DNA of 64,000 nucleotides. Source: Planctopirus ephydatiae (GTDB lineage Bacteria > Planctomycetota > Planctomycetia > Planctomycetales > Planctomycetaceae). Under the pieces are notes generated by a model. That model was not told where the DNA came from. It did no database searches and worked only from the letters and a program-made list of their open reading frames with translations. This document shows, in pieces, positions 45,769 through 55,660 of this stretch. The position numbers and the translations under genes were made by a program. The stretch spans positions 1,178,001-1,242,000 of the forward strand of contig NZ_CP036299.1 in the NCBI RefSeq assembly GCF_007752345.1, given 5' to 3'. Numbering within the stretch: position 1 is the stretch's first letter; each line of letters starts with the position of its first letter.

Positions 45769-46755
45769 TCAAACCGGTTCATTCGCAGGAATGAGCGGCA
45801 CATGCACAGTGATTGTGGGCCCCTCGGGTGTGCCGACATGCAGCATCTGGTTTTCGACCTGCCACTTCGTGCGAACATACCCCAGGCCGATTCCTCCTGG
45901 CTGGTCATCATGCGGACAGAACGTGGTGATGACTCCGATACTTTTCGGTTCAGCATCCGCAAAGAGTTCGGCACCTGCCCACGAGTTTTTCTGGCGATCG
46001 ATCAGCGAAACCTCTGTCGAAAGCCTGACGAGTTCTTTGTTGGTGTGACCCATGGCATCGAGCCTGGCAATGGGCTCCTGCCCGAGATAACAGCCTTTGT
46101 GAAATGAGATCGCGACGGCTGTCCGCCCCGATTCCTGGGCAAGTTGAGCATCGCTGTAATCAACCCCCATCCAGCCCATACCAACAGTCGCTCGGAAGCG
46201 ATCGAAATTGAGATGGGTTCCCTTTCTGATGGCTGCCAGCGACGCCAAAGTTGACAGTTCCTCATGGGCTGCATGTTCATCCATAAAGACAGCCACGACA
46301 GGCAGGCTCCAACCCGTCATCAAGGCTGCCCGCCAGCCTGCGCCAGCAATCATCTGATGCACAGGCTCTGCGGCAAGTTCACGCTGTTGTTGTTGACTGA
46401 GCTCGGCCCAGAGTTGGTTGGCTGTTTCTCCCCCAACCAGCCAGGTATCCTTCAGAGCCGCTTTCGTGAATGTGACATCTTCCGTAATGATGTAGCGTTC
46501 TAAATGCGGGAGCAGCGATGTGCCCGTCCCGGCACCTATGGTCATCACGAGCGAGTCTTCCAGAGCATGAATCCAGCCGTGCCCGATAATCCGGCCTTTG
46601 ACATTCGGAAAGAAGGCTTCAATTCCTGTATTTGGAGTCAGTCGAGCAACATCATTGGTGCAAAAGTTCTGTAAAAAACGGACTCGATGCTGACCTGTAA
46701 CGAAGTATTGTTCGACAGGAAGAGGGATCTGCATGGCCGGGAAATGCGAGTTCAT
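45769..46755 (-). CDS. ygfZ: YgfZ folate-binding protein
   Basis: A 328-residue GcvT-like folate-binding protein. The signature KGCYLGQEPIARLDAMGH matches the K-G-C-Y-x-G-Q-E motif of YgfZ, with its conserved Cys, and the N-terminal YFVTGQHRVRFLQNFCTNDV is typical. YgfZ uses tetrahydrofolate to help repair or assemble certain iron-sulfur enzymes. It is the second gene after rnc on this strand (79 bases apart). A sufE-like gene 3 kb away fits the iron-sulfur theme but is on the other strand. Confidence 0.9.
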   Translation of the reverse strand: MNSHFPAMQIPLPVEQYFVTGQHRVRFLQNFCTNDVARLTPNTGIEAFFPNVKGRIIGHGWIHALEDSLVMTIGAGTGTSLLPHLERYIITEDVTFTKAALKDTWLVGGETANQLWAELSQQQQRELAAEPVHQMIAGAGWRAALMTGWSLPVVAVFMDEHAAHEELSTLASLAAIRKGTHLNFDRFRATVGMGWMGVDYSDAQLAQESGRTAVAISFHKGCYLGQEPIARLDAMGHTNKELVRLSTEVSLIDRQKNSWAGAELFADAEPKSIGVITTFCPHDDQPGGIGLGYVRTKWQVENQMLHVGTPEGPTITVHVPLIPANEPV

Positions 46756-46834
46756 GATGGCACCTGTTTCCTGTCGTCATGTTCGTTGAGCAGACAGTTC
46801 TTGAGCGGACAGGGGTATGGATCAGAAATGATGA

Positions 46835-47656
46835 TCAGCACGATGAGGCAGGGTCGCGATCGTGTTGACTGAAAATGATATCTTCCTGAGTAAGATTCAT
46901 CCCGGTTGAAGCCTGGAGTCGGGCGATTTCAGGGGGAAGTTCGTCGGCAGTGTGAGGCGCTGGCTTCCCTTCCAGTTCAGATAAGGCATTGGCCGCGGCC
47001 TTCTGCTCGGCTTCTTTTTTGTTGATCCCCCAGGCGGCAGCGTAAACCACTTCACCCAGTGCAGCCGAGACTTTGAAATACTTCAAATGGTCTGGCCCAT
47101 ATTCCTTGAGCAGGTCGTAGCGGGGAGTTTCGCCCAAAGTCTTCTGGGCGTATTGCTGCAGAACACTTTTATAGTTGCGACCATACTCGGCACCGACCAT
47201 CTGTTCGACATGAGGCTCGATCAGTCGAATGATGAATTCTTTAGCCGCATCAAAGCCTCCATCGAGAAAGACGGCAGCAATCACGGATTCGAACGTTGCC
47301 GATAAGATAGAGACCGGAACATTGGGAGTTCCGCACAATCCCTTCCCAATGATGACAAATTGATCGAGGTGAAGTTCTTTCGCCAACAAACCACAAACAT
47401 GCCGGCTAACGACAAACGATTTGATTCGCGTCAGTTCGCCTTCTGTCGATTTGGGATATTTACCAAACAGCAGATCGCAGACAGCGGCACCGAGAATAGC
47501 ATCGCCAAGAAATTCGAGTCTCTCATTCGACTCGAGCCGGGTTTTTGCAGCGGAGGCATGAGAAAGGGCCTGCATCAGCAATTCGGGCGAGCGAAAATGA
47601 TAGCCCAGCCGGGCTTCGCATTCCGTCAGGGGCACTTGCCCGGCGGCCTCATCCAT
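46835..47656 (-). CDS. rnc: ribonuclease III
   Basis: A 273-residue RNase III, cutting double-stranded RNA in rRNA and mRNA processing. The signature NERLEFLGDAIL (residues 44-55) contains the catalytic acidic residues; a second acidic cluster is in VIAAVFLDGGFDAAKEF. The double-stranded RNA-binding domain covers about 170-240 (YAQKTLGETPRYDLL, NKKEAEQKAAANAL). Start ATG 47656 has AGGAG 5 bases upstream; the open frame continues to 47896 without family similarity. The last 35 residues are a charged tail. Followed by ygfZ. Confidence 0.95.
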   Translation of the reverse strand: MDEAAGQVPLTECEARLGYHFRSPELLMQALSHASAAKTRLESNERLEFLGDAILGAAVCDLLFGKYPKSTEGELTRIKSFVVSRHVCGLLAKELHLDQFVIIGKGLCGTPNVPVSILSATFESVIAAVFLDGGFDAAKEFIIRLIEPHVEQMVGAEYGRNYKSVLQQYAQKTLGETPRYDLLKEYGPDHLKYFKVSAALGEVVYAAAWGINKKEAEQKAAANALSELEGKPAPHTADELPPEIARLQASTGMNLTQEDIIFSQHDRDPASSC

Positions 47657-48090
47657 ACAAACTCCTGTCATGCGGACATGACTGGTCACTTGGGGTGGCT
47701 TTCCCAGTGACTCATCTGCCGCGAATCTGTTTTGCCGATCGACAAATCTTTGGTGGCTCCGGGACTTATGCTCATTTCTGGCTGTTGACCAGACATGCCT
47801 GAGCAAAAGCAACCGTGACCTTCGATGAGAGCCTGGCAAAGCAGTCGACAAGAGTGGCGAGGGTCGGGTTCTCTGGATTTCAGAAGTACCGGCCACCGCC
47901 AGCCGTGTCCAAGCAGCTTGGCATCAGCTCATCATTTTCAGGCCAGACATTTCCATAGCTGACCTCGCCTATACTCTACCATGAGTGGGCGGGGCTGTCA
48001 CAAGAGGGAAATCTCGATAGGTCGCAGGACTCACGTTTACCTGCACTAAGTGACCAGCCGATATCGATGCATGCATGATTGGACCGATGA
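47657..48090. other. divergent intergenic region rnc / unknown gene
   Basis: 434 bases. The rnc frame stays open to 47896 but looks non-coding there. I see no RNA gene, hairpin or repeat of note. Confidence 0.4.
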
Positions 48091-49182
48091 TTGAACAATC
48101 GACATAACGTCAAGAACTCTCTCCAGAAATCGATTCGATCACCTGTAGCTGCACCTGGTTTTGATGCCTGGATGTTTATCGACTGGAGTGCGGCCAGTGT
48201 GCCCTCGCCCTTGCGTCCGACTGCTAATGCCATCTGGATTGCGACACAGCTTTCCTCACGAAGAAAGCCGGTTTCCAATTATTGTCGCACCCGTCACGAG
48301 GCTTGCTGCCTGATGCGAGAGATCTTTCGGCAATGCCTGAAGGACGAGAAGCGTTTACTTGTGGGGATCGATATTGCGCTGGGTGCGCCCAAAGGTTTGC
48401 CTCAAGCGTTAACCCGGCGGACGGATGCTGACTGGCGCGACGTCTGGAAAGAGATCGCGACCCAGATTTGCGACGATGAACAGAATGCAAATAACCGCTT
48501 TGAAGTGGCGGCCAACTTCAACAGCCGAATTTCACCCCATCAACCGGGGCTGAACGTCAGGAAAACCACTCGCTCATCAACTTCACTGCTCTCAACAGAG
48601 GTCAACACAATCTCCGGAGAAGTGACTCACGGCATTCAAGGACCCTATTGGGGTGCTCCCCATGCTCGCGCTGGTCGTCTGACTCCACCCTACTCACCCG
48701 AGTTTCCATTTCGCACGGCCAACGGAATTCTGCTCGCGAGGCAAAGGTTTGTCGAAATGCTCGCCCCTGGAACTCAGGATACTTGGAAGCTGTGCGGGAT
48801 TGGCAGCGTCGGAAGTCAATCACTGACAGGGATTGCCCGGTTGGAAGCGTTCCGCCAGGATCCGGAATTTCAGCCGCATTTATGTATTTGGCCTTTTGAA
48901 ACTGGTTGGACTGTGCCGGACCAACAACCTTTGATTCTTTTCGCAGAGATCTGGCCGGGCTTACTCAAACAGGAAGTCGCGAGGCAGCAGGCTCTCGAAT
49001 CCGGACGGATTCGCGATGAACTTCAAGTGCTCGCATGGTGCCGCTGGGCACAGGCGATGTCTCGAAATCAAAGGCTTTCCAGTTACTTTCAGTCGCCTCA
49101 AGTTTTGACAGAATCTCTTCAATCATGTGCCGTCACGTCAGAAGGATGGATTCTGGGAGTGACGAATACGAAGCTCGCATAA
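48091..49182 (+). CDS. conserved protein of unknown function, DUF429/RNase H-like fold suspected
   Basis: A 363-residue soluble protein. The early AWMFIDWSAASVPSP followed by NAIWIATQ and the later LVGIDIALGAPKGLPQ resemble the strand-acid pattern of DUF429/RNase H-like proteins. TWKLCGIGSVGSQSLTGIAR and CIWPFETGW are further conserved-looking blocks also seen in proteins often annotated vaguely as molybdopterin- or cobalamin-linked. The function is unknown and I would not trust those names. Start is uncertain: a TTG at 48091 or an ATG at 48172 (MFIDWSAAS). Single gene, divergent from rnc and 86 bases before sufE. Confidence 0.6.
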   Translation: MNNRHNVKNSLQKSIRSPVAAPGFDAWMFIDWSAASVPSPLRPTANAIWIATQLSSRRKPVSNYCRTRHEACCLMREIFRQCLKDEKRLLVGIDIALGAPKGLPQALTRRTDADWRDVWKEIATQICDDEQNANNRFEVAANFNSRISPHQPGLNVRKTTRSSTSLLSTEVNTISGEVTHGIQGPYWGAPHARAGRLTPPYSPEFPFRTANGILLARQRFVEMLAPGTQDTWKLCGIGSVGSQSLTGIARLEAFRQDPEFQPHLCIWPFETGWTVPDQQPLILFAEIWPGLLKQEVARQQALESGRIRDELQVLAWCRWAQAMSRNQRLSSYFQSPQVLTESLQSCAVTSEGWILGVTNTKLA

Positions 49183-49268
49183 GGTATGATCCAAGAGTCA
49201 ATCATCTGTCGGATGGTTCGGATATTGAGCGTAATTAGTGGATTTGATGCAGGAGGAAAGCGACCACA

Positions 49269-49682
49269 ATGACTTTGAACGACTGGGCTTTGGAACTGGC
49301 AGATCTCGATGATCGCGACCGCATGGAAACCATTGTGGAACTCGCGGAGACATTGCCACCCCTTTCCGCCGATAAGCAGGCAGCCCCACTTCCCGAGAGC
49401 TGCCGGGTGCAGGAATGTCAGACACCTGTGTATCTCTTTGCTGAAGTTCGTGATGGCCTGTTGATTCTGGAAGCTGATGCTCCTCGCAAATCGCCGATTG
49501 TGCGCGGTCTGGTGGCTCTCGTCGTGACCAGCCTGAATCAGCAACCCATTGATCAACTTCGGGATCTACCACTCGATCTGCTGGAAAAGCTTCATCTGAC
49601 CACGGCCCTCGGGATGACACGTCAGCAGGGCGTTCGCGGATTGATGCAACGAATTCGACACGCGATCGAATCCTCCCGTTGA
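49269..49682 (+). CDS. sufE: SufE-like iron-sulfur assembly protein
   Basis: A 137-residue SufE family protein, which accepts persulfide sulfur from the desulfurase SufS and hands it to the SufBCD scaffold. The key region is PESCRVQECQTPVYLFAEV, where Cys50 matches the active Cys51 of E. coli SufE, followed by DGLLILEADAPRKSPIVRGL, the typical substrate-groove strand. LTTALGMTRQQGVRGL closes the fold. No sufBCDS genes are adjacent. Ribosome site AGGAGGA is a few bases upstream. Converges with the 1475-residue protein gene 27 bases away. Confidence 0.9.
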   Translation: MTLNDWALELADLDDRDRMETIVELAETLPPLSADKQAAPLPESCRVQECQTPVYLFAEVRDGLLILEADAPRKSPIVRGLVALVVTSLNQQPIDQLRDLPLDLLEKLHLTTALGMTRQQGVRGLMQRIRHAIESSR

Positions 49683-49709
49683 CGAATCCAGCCGATCCAC
49701 TTGGAGTTC

Positions 49710-52700
49710 TTAATCCGAGGCTTTGGTGGAATCAGTGGGATTATTCTGGGGAGTGATTTCGATCAATTCCCGCTGGCGTTTATTCGACATTCCCGCCCAT
49801 CCCAGAATCCTTTGATCGAGTAAAAAGAGCTGACCCAGCTGATATTCATCCTGCTGAGGAATCTCCATGGTTCCCTGGCCGCGAATGGTTCCATTGCGAG
49901 GGTCGAGCCAGACGACCTCCAGGTTTTTTTTGCCTTTACTTGTTCGAGACCTTTGGGCCACGAGGAGTTGCTCTTCATCGAGGGCAAAAGCATCGACCAG
50001 CTCATTCATGGATGTCTGCCACACGATTTTTCCCGTCGCCGAGTCAATGGCGATCAGCCCGTCGGTGGATCGCCCAATCCATAAAGAATTCACGATGCCC
50101 ATGCGGCCAATCAAACCATCGATCGGTAACGTCCACTGGACAGCCCCGCTCTCGGCATGCATGGCGATGACACCAGAAACACCCGGTGGTTCGACAAGCA
50201 CCAGTTCTCCCACTCGCGCAGCTGGATTTAAGATTTTGTTGAACTCGCGGGTATCGATGCTTCGAGGCACCCAGACATGCCGCCTGAGCCAGAGGATTTC
50301 GCCACGATGAGTGAGGCAGGCACTCAATCCCGGGGCCGTGATCCAGAGTTTCTGATCAGAAATAGTCGAGGTGATGCTGAATTGCCCCGGGAGTACATCA
50401 CGAATCCGGATTAAAGGCACACTTTCGAGTAGCTTGCCACTTCTGGCATCAAGCACATGCCATTCAATAGCTACGGCATCGCTTTCCACTGGTCGTTCGA
50501 CGATCACCCCCAGCCTCGAAAAGAGGTACCAGCCATCGGAAAGCACACTGACCTTACGCTCCTCACTCCCTTCGTTACCGCCGCGATATGTCCAGCGGAC
50601 TTCACCACTTTCAAGATCGAGTGCTGCCAGTTCCACACCCTCTTTGACGAGACGTCGTACATACAAATGCGAGCCCGCCTGCACCGGCGTAAAGGGAAGA
50701 TGCGAGTAAGCAATCGCTGAGCCTGGTTCCTCATTGGCATCGCTTTGCCACTTCCGATTCAACGAGGCTCGATCCAAGGCCACCGTTCGCGAGCGATGAT
50801 GGAGAATGAGCTGGTGGTCCATCTCAAGGCAGGCTAAATGACGTGTCCACAGATCGCCCTGTCGATATTCCGAACGATCCGCATCTTTTCCAGCGGGTGG
50901 ATCAAAGGGGAAAACGCCCCGGCTTTCCCAACTGTTGGCCTCTGCCGGTACAGGCTTAAGGGCCACGTTTCGAGCGGTAATTCCTGCTTCACCCCAGACA
51001 TTCTCCCTGAGGAATTCGCGGGTCTGTACCAAGCCCGCCCATGAAGTTCCCTGAAGTGCATCATCACGCAAGCGGAGCAGCGTTTTTTCCGGGTCAAAGC
51101 GATCCGGGAGTTTTGCTCCCAGGAGCCATTGTCGCAGTTGGATGGCATCCTCCAGTGTGGAATCCGGAATAGCGCTCGCCTTGGCAAAGTGTTCAATAGC
51201 GTCCTGCCACTGCCCAGCCGAAAGTGCGCGGTCACCCAGCCATAAATGGGCCTGAGCAGCAGCCATGGTTTGTGGAAACTGCAGCGTAATATTGCGAATG
51301 GCGGTGATGTTGCCGTCGGCCATCGCCTGACGAATACGTACATCGCCTGTGGTTCCCATCTGGTCACGCATTGCTGCCAGGAGTGACGGATATTGCTTCA
51401 TGACTCGATCAATCGCCGAGGGTAATGAGACAAACAGATCGGGATCTGTCGCCACGGGCAGGAGTTCTCCCTGATCGGTCGAAACCAGACTGGCAATGAC
51501 CCGGCAACCATCCAGAAACGCTTCACCATCCAGTGCCGCCTGAAGTTCGGCACTGGCGTTGTACCCTTCTTTACTCAACTGCAGCAAAAGCGGATGCCGC
51601 CAGCTGCGTGACAGAACGGGCGCATCTCCAGATGTCGACGAGAGGGCCTGCAACCATCTCATCCGCTTGACCAGCATTTCATATTGATAGGGAGGATTCT
51701 GATCCGGATGTGTCAGATCCCAGCGAGCCAGAAGTTCGTGCGAGGTTTTCTGTTGCTCGCGGGCTGAGCCAAGAAGTGCGGCCGTATTCAGAGCTTTTGA
51801 GTCGCGCCGCACGAGACCATTCCATAGGGTGGTATGTGTCCAGAGTGGTGTGTTGGCCCAGAGAATCAGCGATTCATCGAGGTCGGGCCAGGCGGGTTGA
51901 TCCACCGTATCGGCAGCAATCTGTCCAAATTGACCAGCCAGTTCTCGGGCACGCCATTCATCCCAGGCATGCTGTAATGGCAATAACCAGGCCATTGCTT
52001 TCAGGCGTTCGACTGCTGGTCTTCGCCCCATGACTAATTGATGGATCAGCCGGCTCTGGAGCTTTCGCGACAGTTCTCGAGAGATGGGCTGAGTTAATGT
52101 CCAATACGCGTTGGCGAACCACCACTCGTCGGGATTGGTGCCGACAGGGCAATTCGTTTCCACCTGCTCTGACCACTTCGCTTCAGAGAGTGAGGGAGTC
52201 AACTCAGGTCGCGGCCCCTCGTTGGTAAGTTTTGCCAGCAGGCTCTGATCAACAATCGACTCGATATGAATCGCTGGCCGGATAATGAGCTGACCAATTT
52301 CAATAGCACGTGCTGCTTCTCCTCGCAGGCATTGCAGACCAATTGTGGCGACAGGCTCAAGGGGCAGATCCTGAGTATAGCCATCCGGCACAGGCGACCA
52401 TGTTCGTCCATCGGCACTGGTGAAGAGCATCACCCCGGCGGAATGACCAATCAGACGCCACCACTGTTTTTCGCCCAGGTGCAGTAGAGGTTGATGCTGC
52501 GGATCGTAATCAACTTCGTCGTGACCGTGATGAGGATGCCCCAGTTGCACCACATTTCGACCAGTGCGCCGGTTGTGATGCACCTGAATTGTGACGACGG
52601 GTTTTCCCGCACTGTTACCCAGATAAACGCCTGTGCCGCGGGTAGCCGAGTTGAGCTGCACGCAAACATCAAAAAAACCATGATGTGGGAGTTTTGCGAA

Positions 52701-54137
52701 ATGCTCGGCGGGTTGTTCGCGCGAGTTGCCTTTCAGCACGACAGCACCACTTGCGAGCTGTTGCAACTCGCCGCGAGAATCTTTGGTGGGTTCCCACGCC
52801 AAAGTTTTGGGCTGCAAAGCCTCCATATCCGGGAGAGTGGCCAGCACACCGAGTGGATCACGCCGGGGGACATCCGTCACTCGGAGATAATCCAGTCCAC
52901 GCAATCGATATTGACCATCGAGTTCGATCTGTTCGGGACAATTCTCGAAGGGAACTTCCAGAAGAACTGCACGTTGTTTAATCAGAAGAAGTTTTCCCTC
53001 GTGCCAGGTCAGGTCGATTGTTCCCTGTCCTAATCGAGACCAGGCGGAACCGTCAGTCCCCAGGAATTGTTCTCCAGCCGCCTTGCGGTCAATCGCCTCA
53101 TCCGGCCCGGAACGTTTGACGTCCGTTGCGACCCACATCGCAGGCTGCCGATGAGGGAAGTATCGCAACTGGATCCCTTTTTTCCCCGACCAGACATTGA
53201 TCGAAAGTTCGTTGACATCGAACATTGCGAGCCTGAGACAGCTATTCGTGAACCAGGGGGCCTTGAGCCTGGCCAGACCATTGACCTGCACAGTCCGGGT
53301 TTTCTGATGATTATGTTCGTGCAGATCGGCCCGGCGACCAGCCACAGGCCCCAACCAGTCACTAAATCGGTTCTGCTGCAGGCTATCGAGTTGCATCGTC
53401 GCCAGATCGGCAGCGAAAATTGATTCGCGGTAGCTCACTGGCTGTCGCTCGATGGCTGCTGGATGTTCCGGATCGGGCAGAGAACTGTTCGGAAGCCATT
53501 CGCTCCAGGGAGGCGGGGCAGCCACGACGACTTCCGCTGCAGGTACTACTGGAACTGTCTGAGCTGTTGTCATCGCCCCTTCAACCGGTTGATTCGGGGT
53601 GGTCATCGCAGGATCTGACTTGCCCGTTGCGGCCTTCGAATCAACTCCTTGAGGCGAGGTGGTATCGAACTTTTCACCTCGGTTTTGTGCGAGAAGTTGC
53701 GCATCGGAGGCCTTCGCAGCATCATTGGTGGCCTGTGTCTGGGCAGCAGGTTCTGCTGGACGATCGCCTGGTTGACCTTCTTCGACCAAAGGGGCGTTGT
53801 TCGCCAGTGGATTCCTGACTTTGGGCCAGAAGAGAGCACCGGCACCGACCAGCATGGCAATTGCCAGAAAACCCACGAGCAGCTTCAGTTGACGGACGTT
53901 CTGGCTGGCAGCATTCTGCCTTTTGTCGGCAGCCCGCAACAGGATCTTTTCGACGGAAAGATCAATCGATGCGTAATGTGTGCTCAAGGCTTCCTGCAAC
54001 GAAAGATTTGCACTCAAAGCCTGCTGCAATTCGGGTGAGAAAGGCAGACGCTGCCTGAGCAATGCAATCTCAGCCGCAGTGAATTCTTCAGCGGTTTTTT
54101 CCTGGACGAGCTGCAGAAGTTCTTGATCACCCGCCAT
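49710..54137 (-). CDS. giant one-TM protein with C-terminal PQQ propeller, ECF-linked
   Basis: A 1475-residue protein. The first 80 residues (FTAAEIALLRQRLPFSPEL and ASIDLSVEKILLRAADKRQN) look like a cytoplasmic anti-sigma-type module, then one TM helix at 85-104. The rest is outside: a Pro/Ala-rich linker (about 110-220), a beta-sandwich region (about 480-600, GFFDVCVQLNSATRGTGVYL), helical TPR-like segments (about 960-1010), and a C-terminal PQQ-type propeller (about 1100-1450). An ECF sigma gene lies 81 bases upstream on the same strand, so it is probably the sensor and anti-sigma partner of that factor (inference from order and topology; no ZAS zinc motif seen). Confidence 0.75.
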   Translation of the reverse strand: MAGDQELLQLVQEKTAEEFTAAEIALLRQRLPFSPELQQALSANLSLQEALSTHYASIDLSVEKILLRAADKRQNAASQNVRQLKLLVGFLAIAMLVGAGALFWPKVRNPLANNAPLVEEGQPGDRPAEPAAQTQATNDAAKASDAQLLAQNRGEKFDTTSPQGVDSKAATGKSDPAMTTPNQPVEGAMTTAQTVPVVPAAEVVVAAPPPWSEWLPNSSLPDPEHPAAIERQPVSYRESIFAADLATMQLDSLQQNRFSDWLGPVAGRRADLHEHNHQKTRTVQVNGLARLKAPWFTNSCLRLAMFDVNELSINVWSGKKGIQLRYFPHRQPAMWVATDVKRSGPDEAIDRKAAGEQFLGTDGSAWSRLGQGTIDLTWHEGKLLLIKQRAVLLEVPFENCPEQIELDGQYRLRGLDYLRVTDVPRRDPLGVLATLPDMEALQPKTLAWEPTKDSRGELQQLASGAVVLKGNSREQPAEHFAKLPHHGFFDVCVQLNSATRGTGVYLGNSAGKPVVTIQVHHNRRTGRNVVQLGHPHHGHDEVDYDPQHQPLLHLGEKQWWRLIGHSAGVMLFTSADGRTWSPVPDGYTQDLPLEPVATIGLQCLRGEAARAIEIGQLIIRPAIHIESIVDQSLLAKLTNEGPRPELTPSLSEAKWSEQVETNCPVGTNPDEWWFANAYWTLTQPISRELSRKLQSRLIHQLVMGRRPAVERLKAMAWLLPLQHAWDEWRARELAGQFGQIAADTVDQPAWPDLDESLILWANTPLWTHTTLWNGLVRRDSKALNTAALLGSAREQQKTSHELLARWDLTHPDQNPPYQYEMLVKRMRWLQALSSTSGDAPVLSRSWRHPLLLQLSKEGYNASAELQAALDGEAFLDGCRVIASLVSTDQGELLPVATDPDLFVSLPSAIDRVMKQYPSLLAAMRDQMGTTGDVRIRQAMADGNITAIRNITLQFPQTMAAAQAHLWLGDRALSAGQWQDAIEHFAKASAIPDSTLEDAIQLRQWLLGAKLPDRFDPEKTLLRLRDDALQGTSWAGLVQTREFLRENVWGEAGITARNVALKPVPAEANSWESRGVFPFDPPAGKDADRSEYRQGDLWTRHLACLEMDHQLILHHRSRTVALDRASLNRKWQSDANEEPGSAIAYSHLPFTPVQAGSHLYVRRLVKEGVELAALDLESGEVRWTYRGGNEGSEERKVSVLSDGWYLFSRLGVIVERPVESDAVAIEWHVLDARSGKLLESVPLIRIRDVLPGQFSITSTISDQKLWITAPGLSACLTHRGEILWLRRHVWVPRSIDTREFNKILNPAARVGELVLVEPPGVSGVIAMHAESGAVQWTLPIDGLIGRMGIVNSLWIGRSTDGLIAIDSATGKIVWQTSMNELVDAFALDEEQLLVAQRSRTSKGKKNLEVVWLDPRNGTIRGQGTMEIPQQDEYQLGQLFLLDQRILGWAGMSNKRQRELIEITPQNNPTDSTKASD

Positions 54138-54218
54138 GGCTTACCTACCCACTTCAACATCAATCGGGAGCAACGTTGATTGTTTCAATCCATAAAGCAT
54201 CATTTTGCCTGCTGAGGA

Positions 54219-54773
54219 TCACAGTTTTTTCAATTTTCGTTCAAGACAACTTTTCAGCGCCAGTCTGGCTCGATGTACCAGCAGTTTGATGGCTCCTTCG
54301 CTGCGGCGAAGCACGTGACCGATATCACACAGTTTTTGTTCCGAGCGATACTTGAGTTCAATGGCCTGGCGGGCACTGGGGCCTAAAGCTTCGAGGCATT
54401 GAGGCAGGTTTTCGAGCACATCGGCATCCAAGGTCCCGGCAGCTCCCCCGGTTAACGATTCCAGGTCGAAGCAAAGTTCTGTCCAACCCACCTCTCGGCG
54501 GCGGCGGACACTTCGTGTCCACTCCCGCAGGACATTGCGGGCAATGCCCAACAGCCATGGCCTGATCAAAGACGTCGAATCGAACCGCGTACGTGCTTCG
54601 TAGAACCGCAGAAACACTTCCTGAACGAGATCATCTGCATCTGCTGCCTGTGCCAGTCGTGCCCGCAGAAAGCCATAGATGGCACGCTGATGCAGTTCAA
54701 TTACCTGTGAAAAGGCTGCTCGATCTCCTTCGAGAACTCGCTGCATCAATTCCTGGTCAACTGCTGACACCAT
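54219..54773 (-). CDS. ECF-type RNA polymerase sigma factor
   Basis: A 184-residue ECF sigma factor of normal length. Region 2: AAFSQVIELHQRAIYGFLRA and ADDLVQEVFLRFYEARTRFD, then RPWLLGIARNVLREWTRSV for -10 recognition. Region 4: ARQAIELKYRSEQKLCDIGH with the helix-turn-helix RRSEGAIKLLVHRARLALK for -35 binding. It is first in an operon with the 1475-residue membrane protein, which probably holds it inactive until an envelope signal arrives. No recognised autoregulatory promoter was identified. Confidence 0.92.
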   Translation of the reverse strand: MVSAVDQELMQRVLEGDRAAFSQVIELHQRAIYGFLRARLAQAADADDLVQEVFLRFYEARTRFDSTSLIRPWLLGIARNVLREWTRSVRRRREVGWTELCFDLESLTGGAAGTLDADVLENLPQCLEALGPSARQAIELKYRSEQKLCDIGHVLRRSEGAIKLLVHRARLALKSCLERKLKKL

Positions 54774-54822
54774 CCGCCAATGTTCATTCTTTGAGAAAAG
54801 CTGCTGAGAAGACCACTGCCCA

Positions 54823-55560
54823 TCATTGATCGAGCGACTCGAATCGTTTCGCCAATTTCTCGATCACACCGCCGGGTATTTCATGTTGCCCGCCAAAGGC
54901 CCAGAAGTCCAAAGGAATTCCGCTGGATTCGAGTAACTGTCCCAGCATTTGAGCCCCTGCAAAAGGCAACACAGGATCATATTTTCCGTGCGACTGAAAG
55001 ACACTGAGCTTCTGGCCCAGATCCGGATGACTGGCAAGATATTCTGTCCAGGCGGGTCGGCAAATGAGTGCCCCGGAAAACAAAACCAGCCATCGCGGCT
55101 GGAGTGCTCCCGTGAGAGTCAGATGGGTAGAGACCATGGCTCCTTGAGAAAAGCCCCCCAGAATCAAACGATCTCCCGGAAGATCGAGGGCCTTCAGACG
55201 AGCCTTGATTCCGCTCTGCAATTGCTGGGCAGCCTCTTCAATGCCCGGGGGAACTTCATCAACCAGTTCGAGCAGGCTCCCAGCCTGGGTGAGTGAAAGA
55301 AGCCTCTGCATATTGATCGGCCACCACGCTCGACCACCGGGAATGCCCCACTGGGCCATATCGATTGGTGCTTCCGGGAAGAGAAATTCCATACGGCCAG
55401 CCACTTCGGGCGCAACCTCTTCGATGGCTTCGGCCAGGCCCACGAGATCTGTCCCTGAGGCTCCGTAACCATGGCAGAACACCACCAGCCATTGGGGCTT
55501 TTCCGGCGAAAAAGCGACGGCATTCAGCGGGCCAAACGAAACAGCTTGTGGATCATTCAT
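54823..55560 (-). CDS. phospholipase/carboxylesterase family hydrolase
   Basis: A 245-residue alpha/beta hydrolase of the carboxylesterase (PF02230-type) family. VVFCHGYGASGTDLVGLAEA provides the oxyanion region, ILGGFSQGAMVSTHLTLTGA the nucleophile elbow with its Ser, SHGKYDPVLPF the catalytic Asp and GGQHEIPGGV the catalytic His. It cleaves carboxylic esters or lysophospholipids; the natural substrate is unknown. No signal peptide, so cytoplasmic. Lies 50 bases upstream of the ECF gene on the same strand, but no functional link is evident. Confidence 0.9.
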   Translation of the reverse strand: MNDPQAVSFGPLNAVAFSPEKPQWLVVFCHGYGASGTDLVGLAEAIEEVAPEVAGRMEFLFPEAPIDMAQWGIPGGRAWWPINMQRLLSLTQAGSLLELVDEVPPGIEEAAQQLQSGIKARLKALDLPGDRLILGGFSQGAMVSTHLTLTGALQPRWLVLFSGALICRPAWTEYLASHPDLGQKLSVFQSHGKYDPVLPFAGAQMLGQLLESSGIPLDFWAFGGQHEIPGGVIEKLAKRFESLDQ

Positions 55561-55660
55561 GCAAGAAACTCATCAGAAAAAATTGGTATGGGAACACAAA
55601 GGCAATTGACGAATTTTCAAAGAGGACAGTTTGGGGATGTTCGACGGGAACTACGTCGCG

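Noticed and set aside
47657-47896. Longer rnc start
   Set aside because: Extra 80 residues have no RNase III similarity and ATG 47656 has AGGAG at the right distance.
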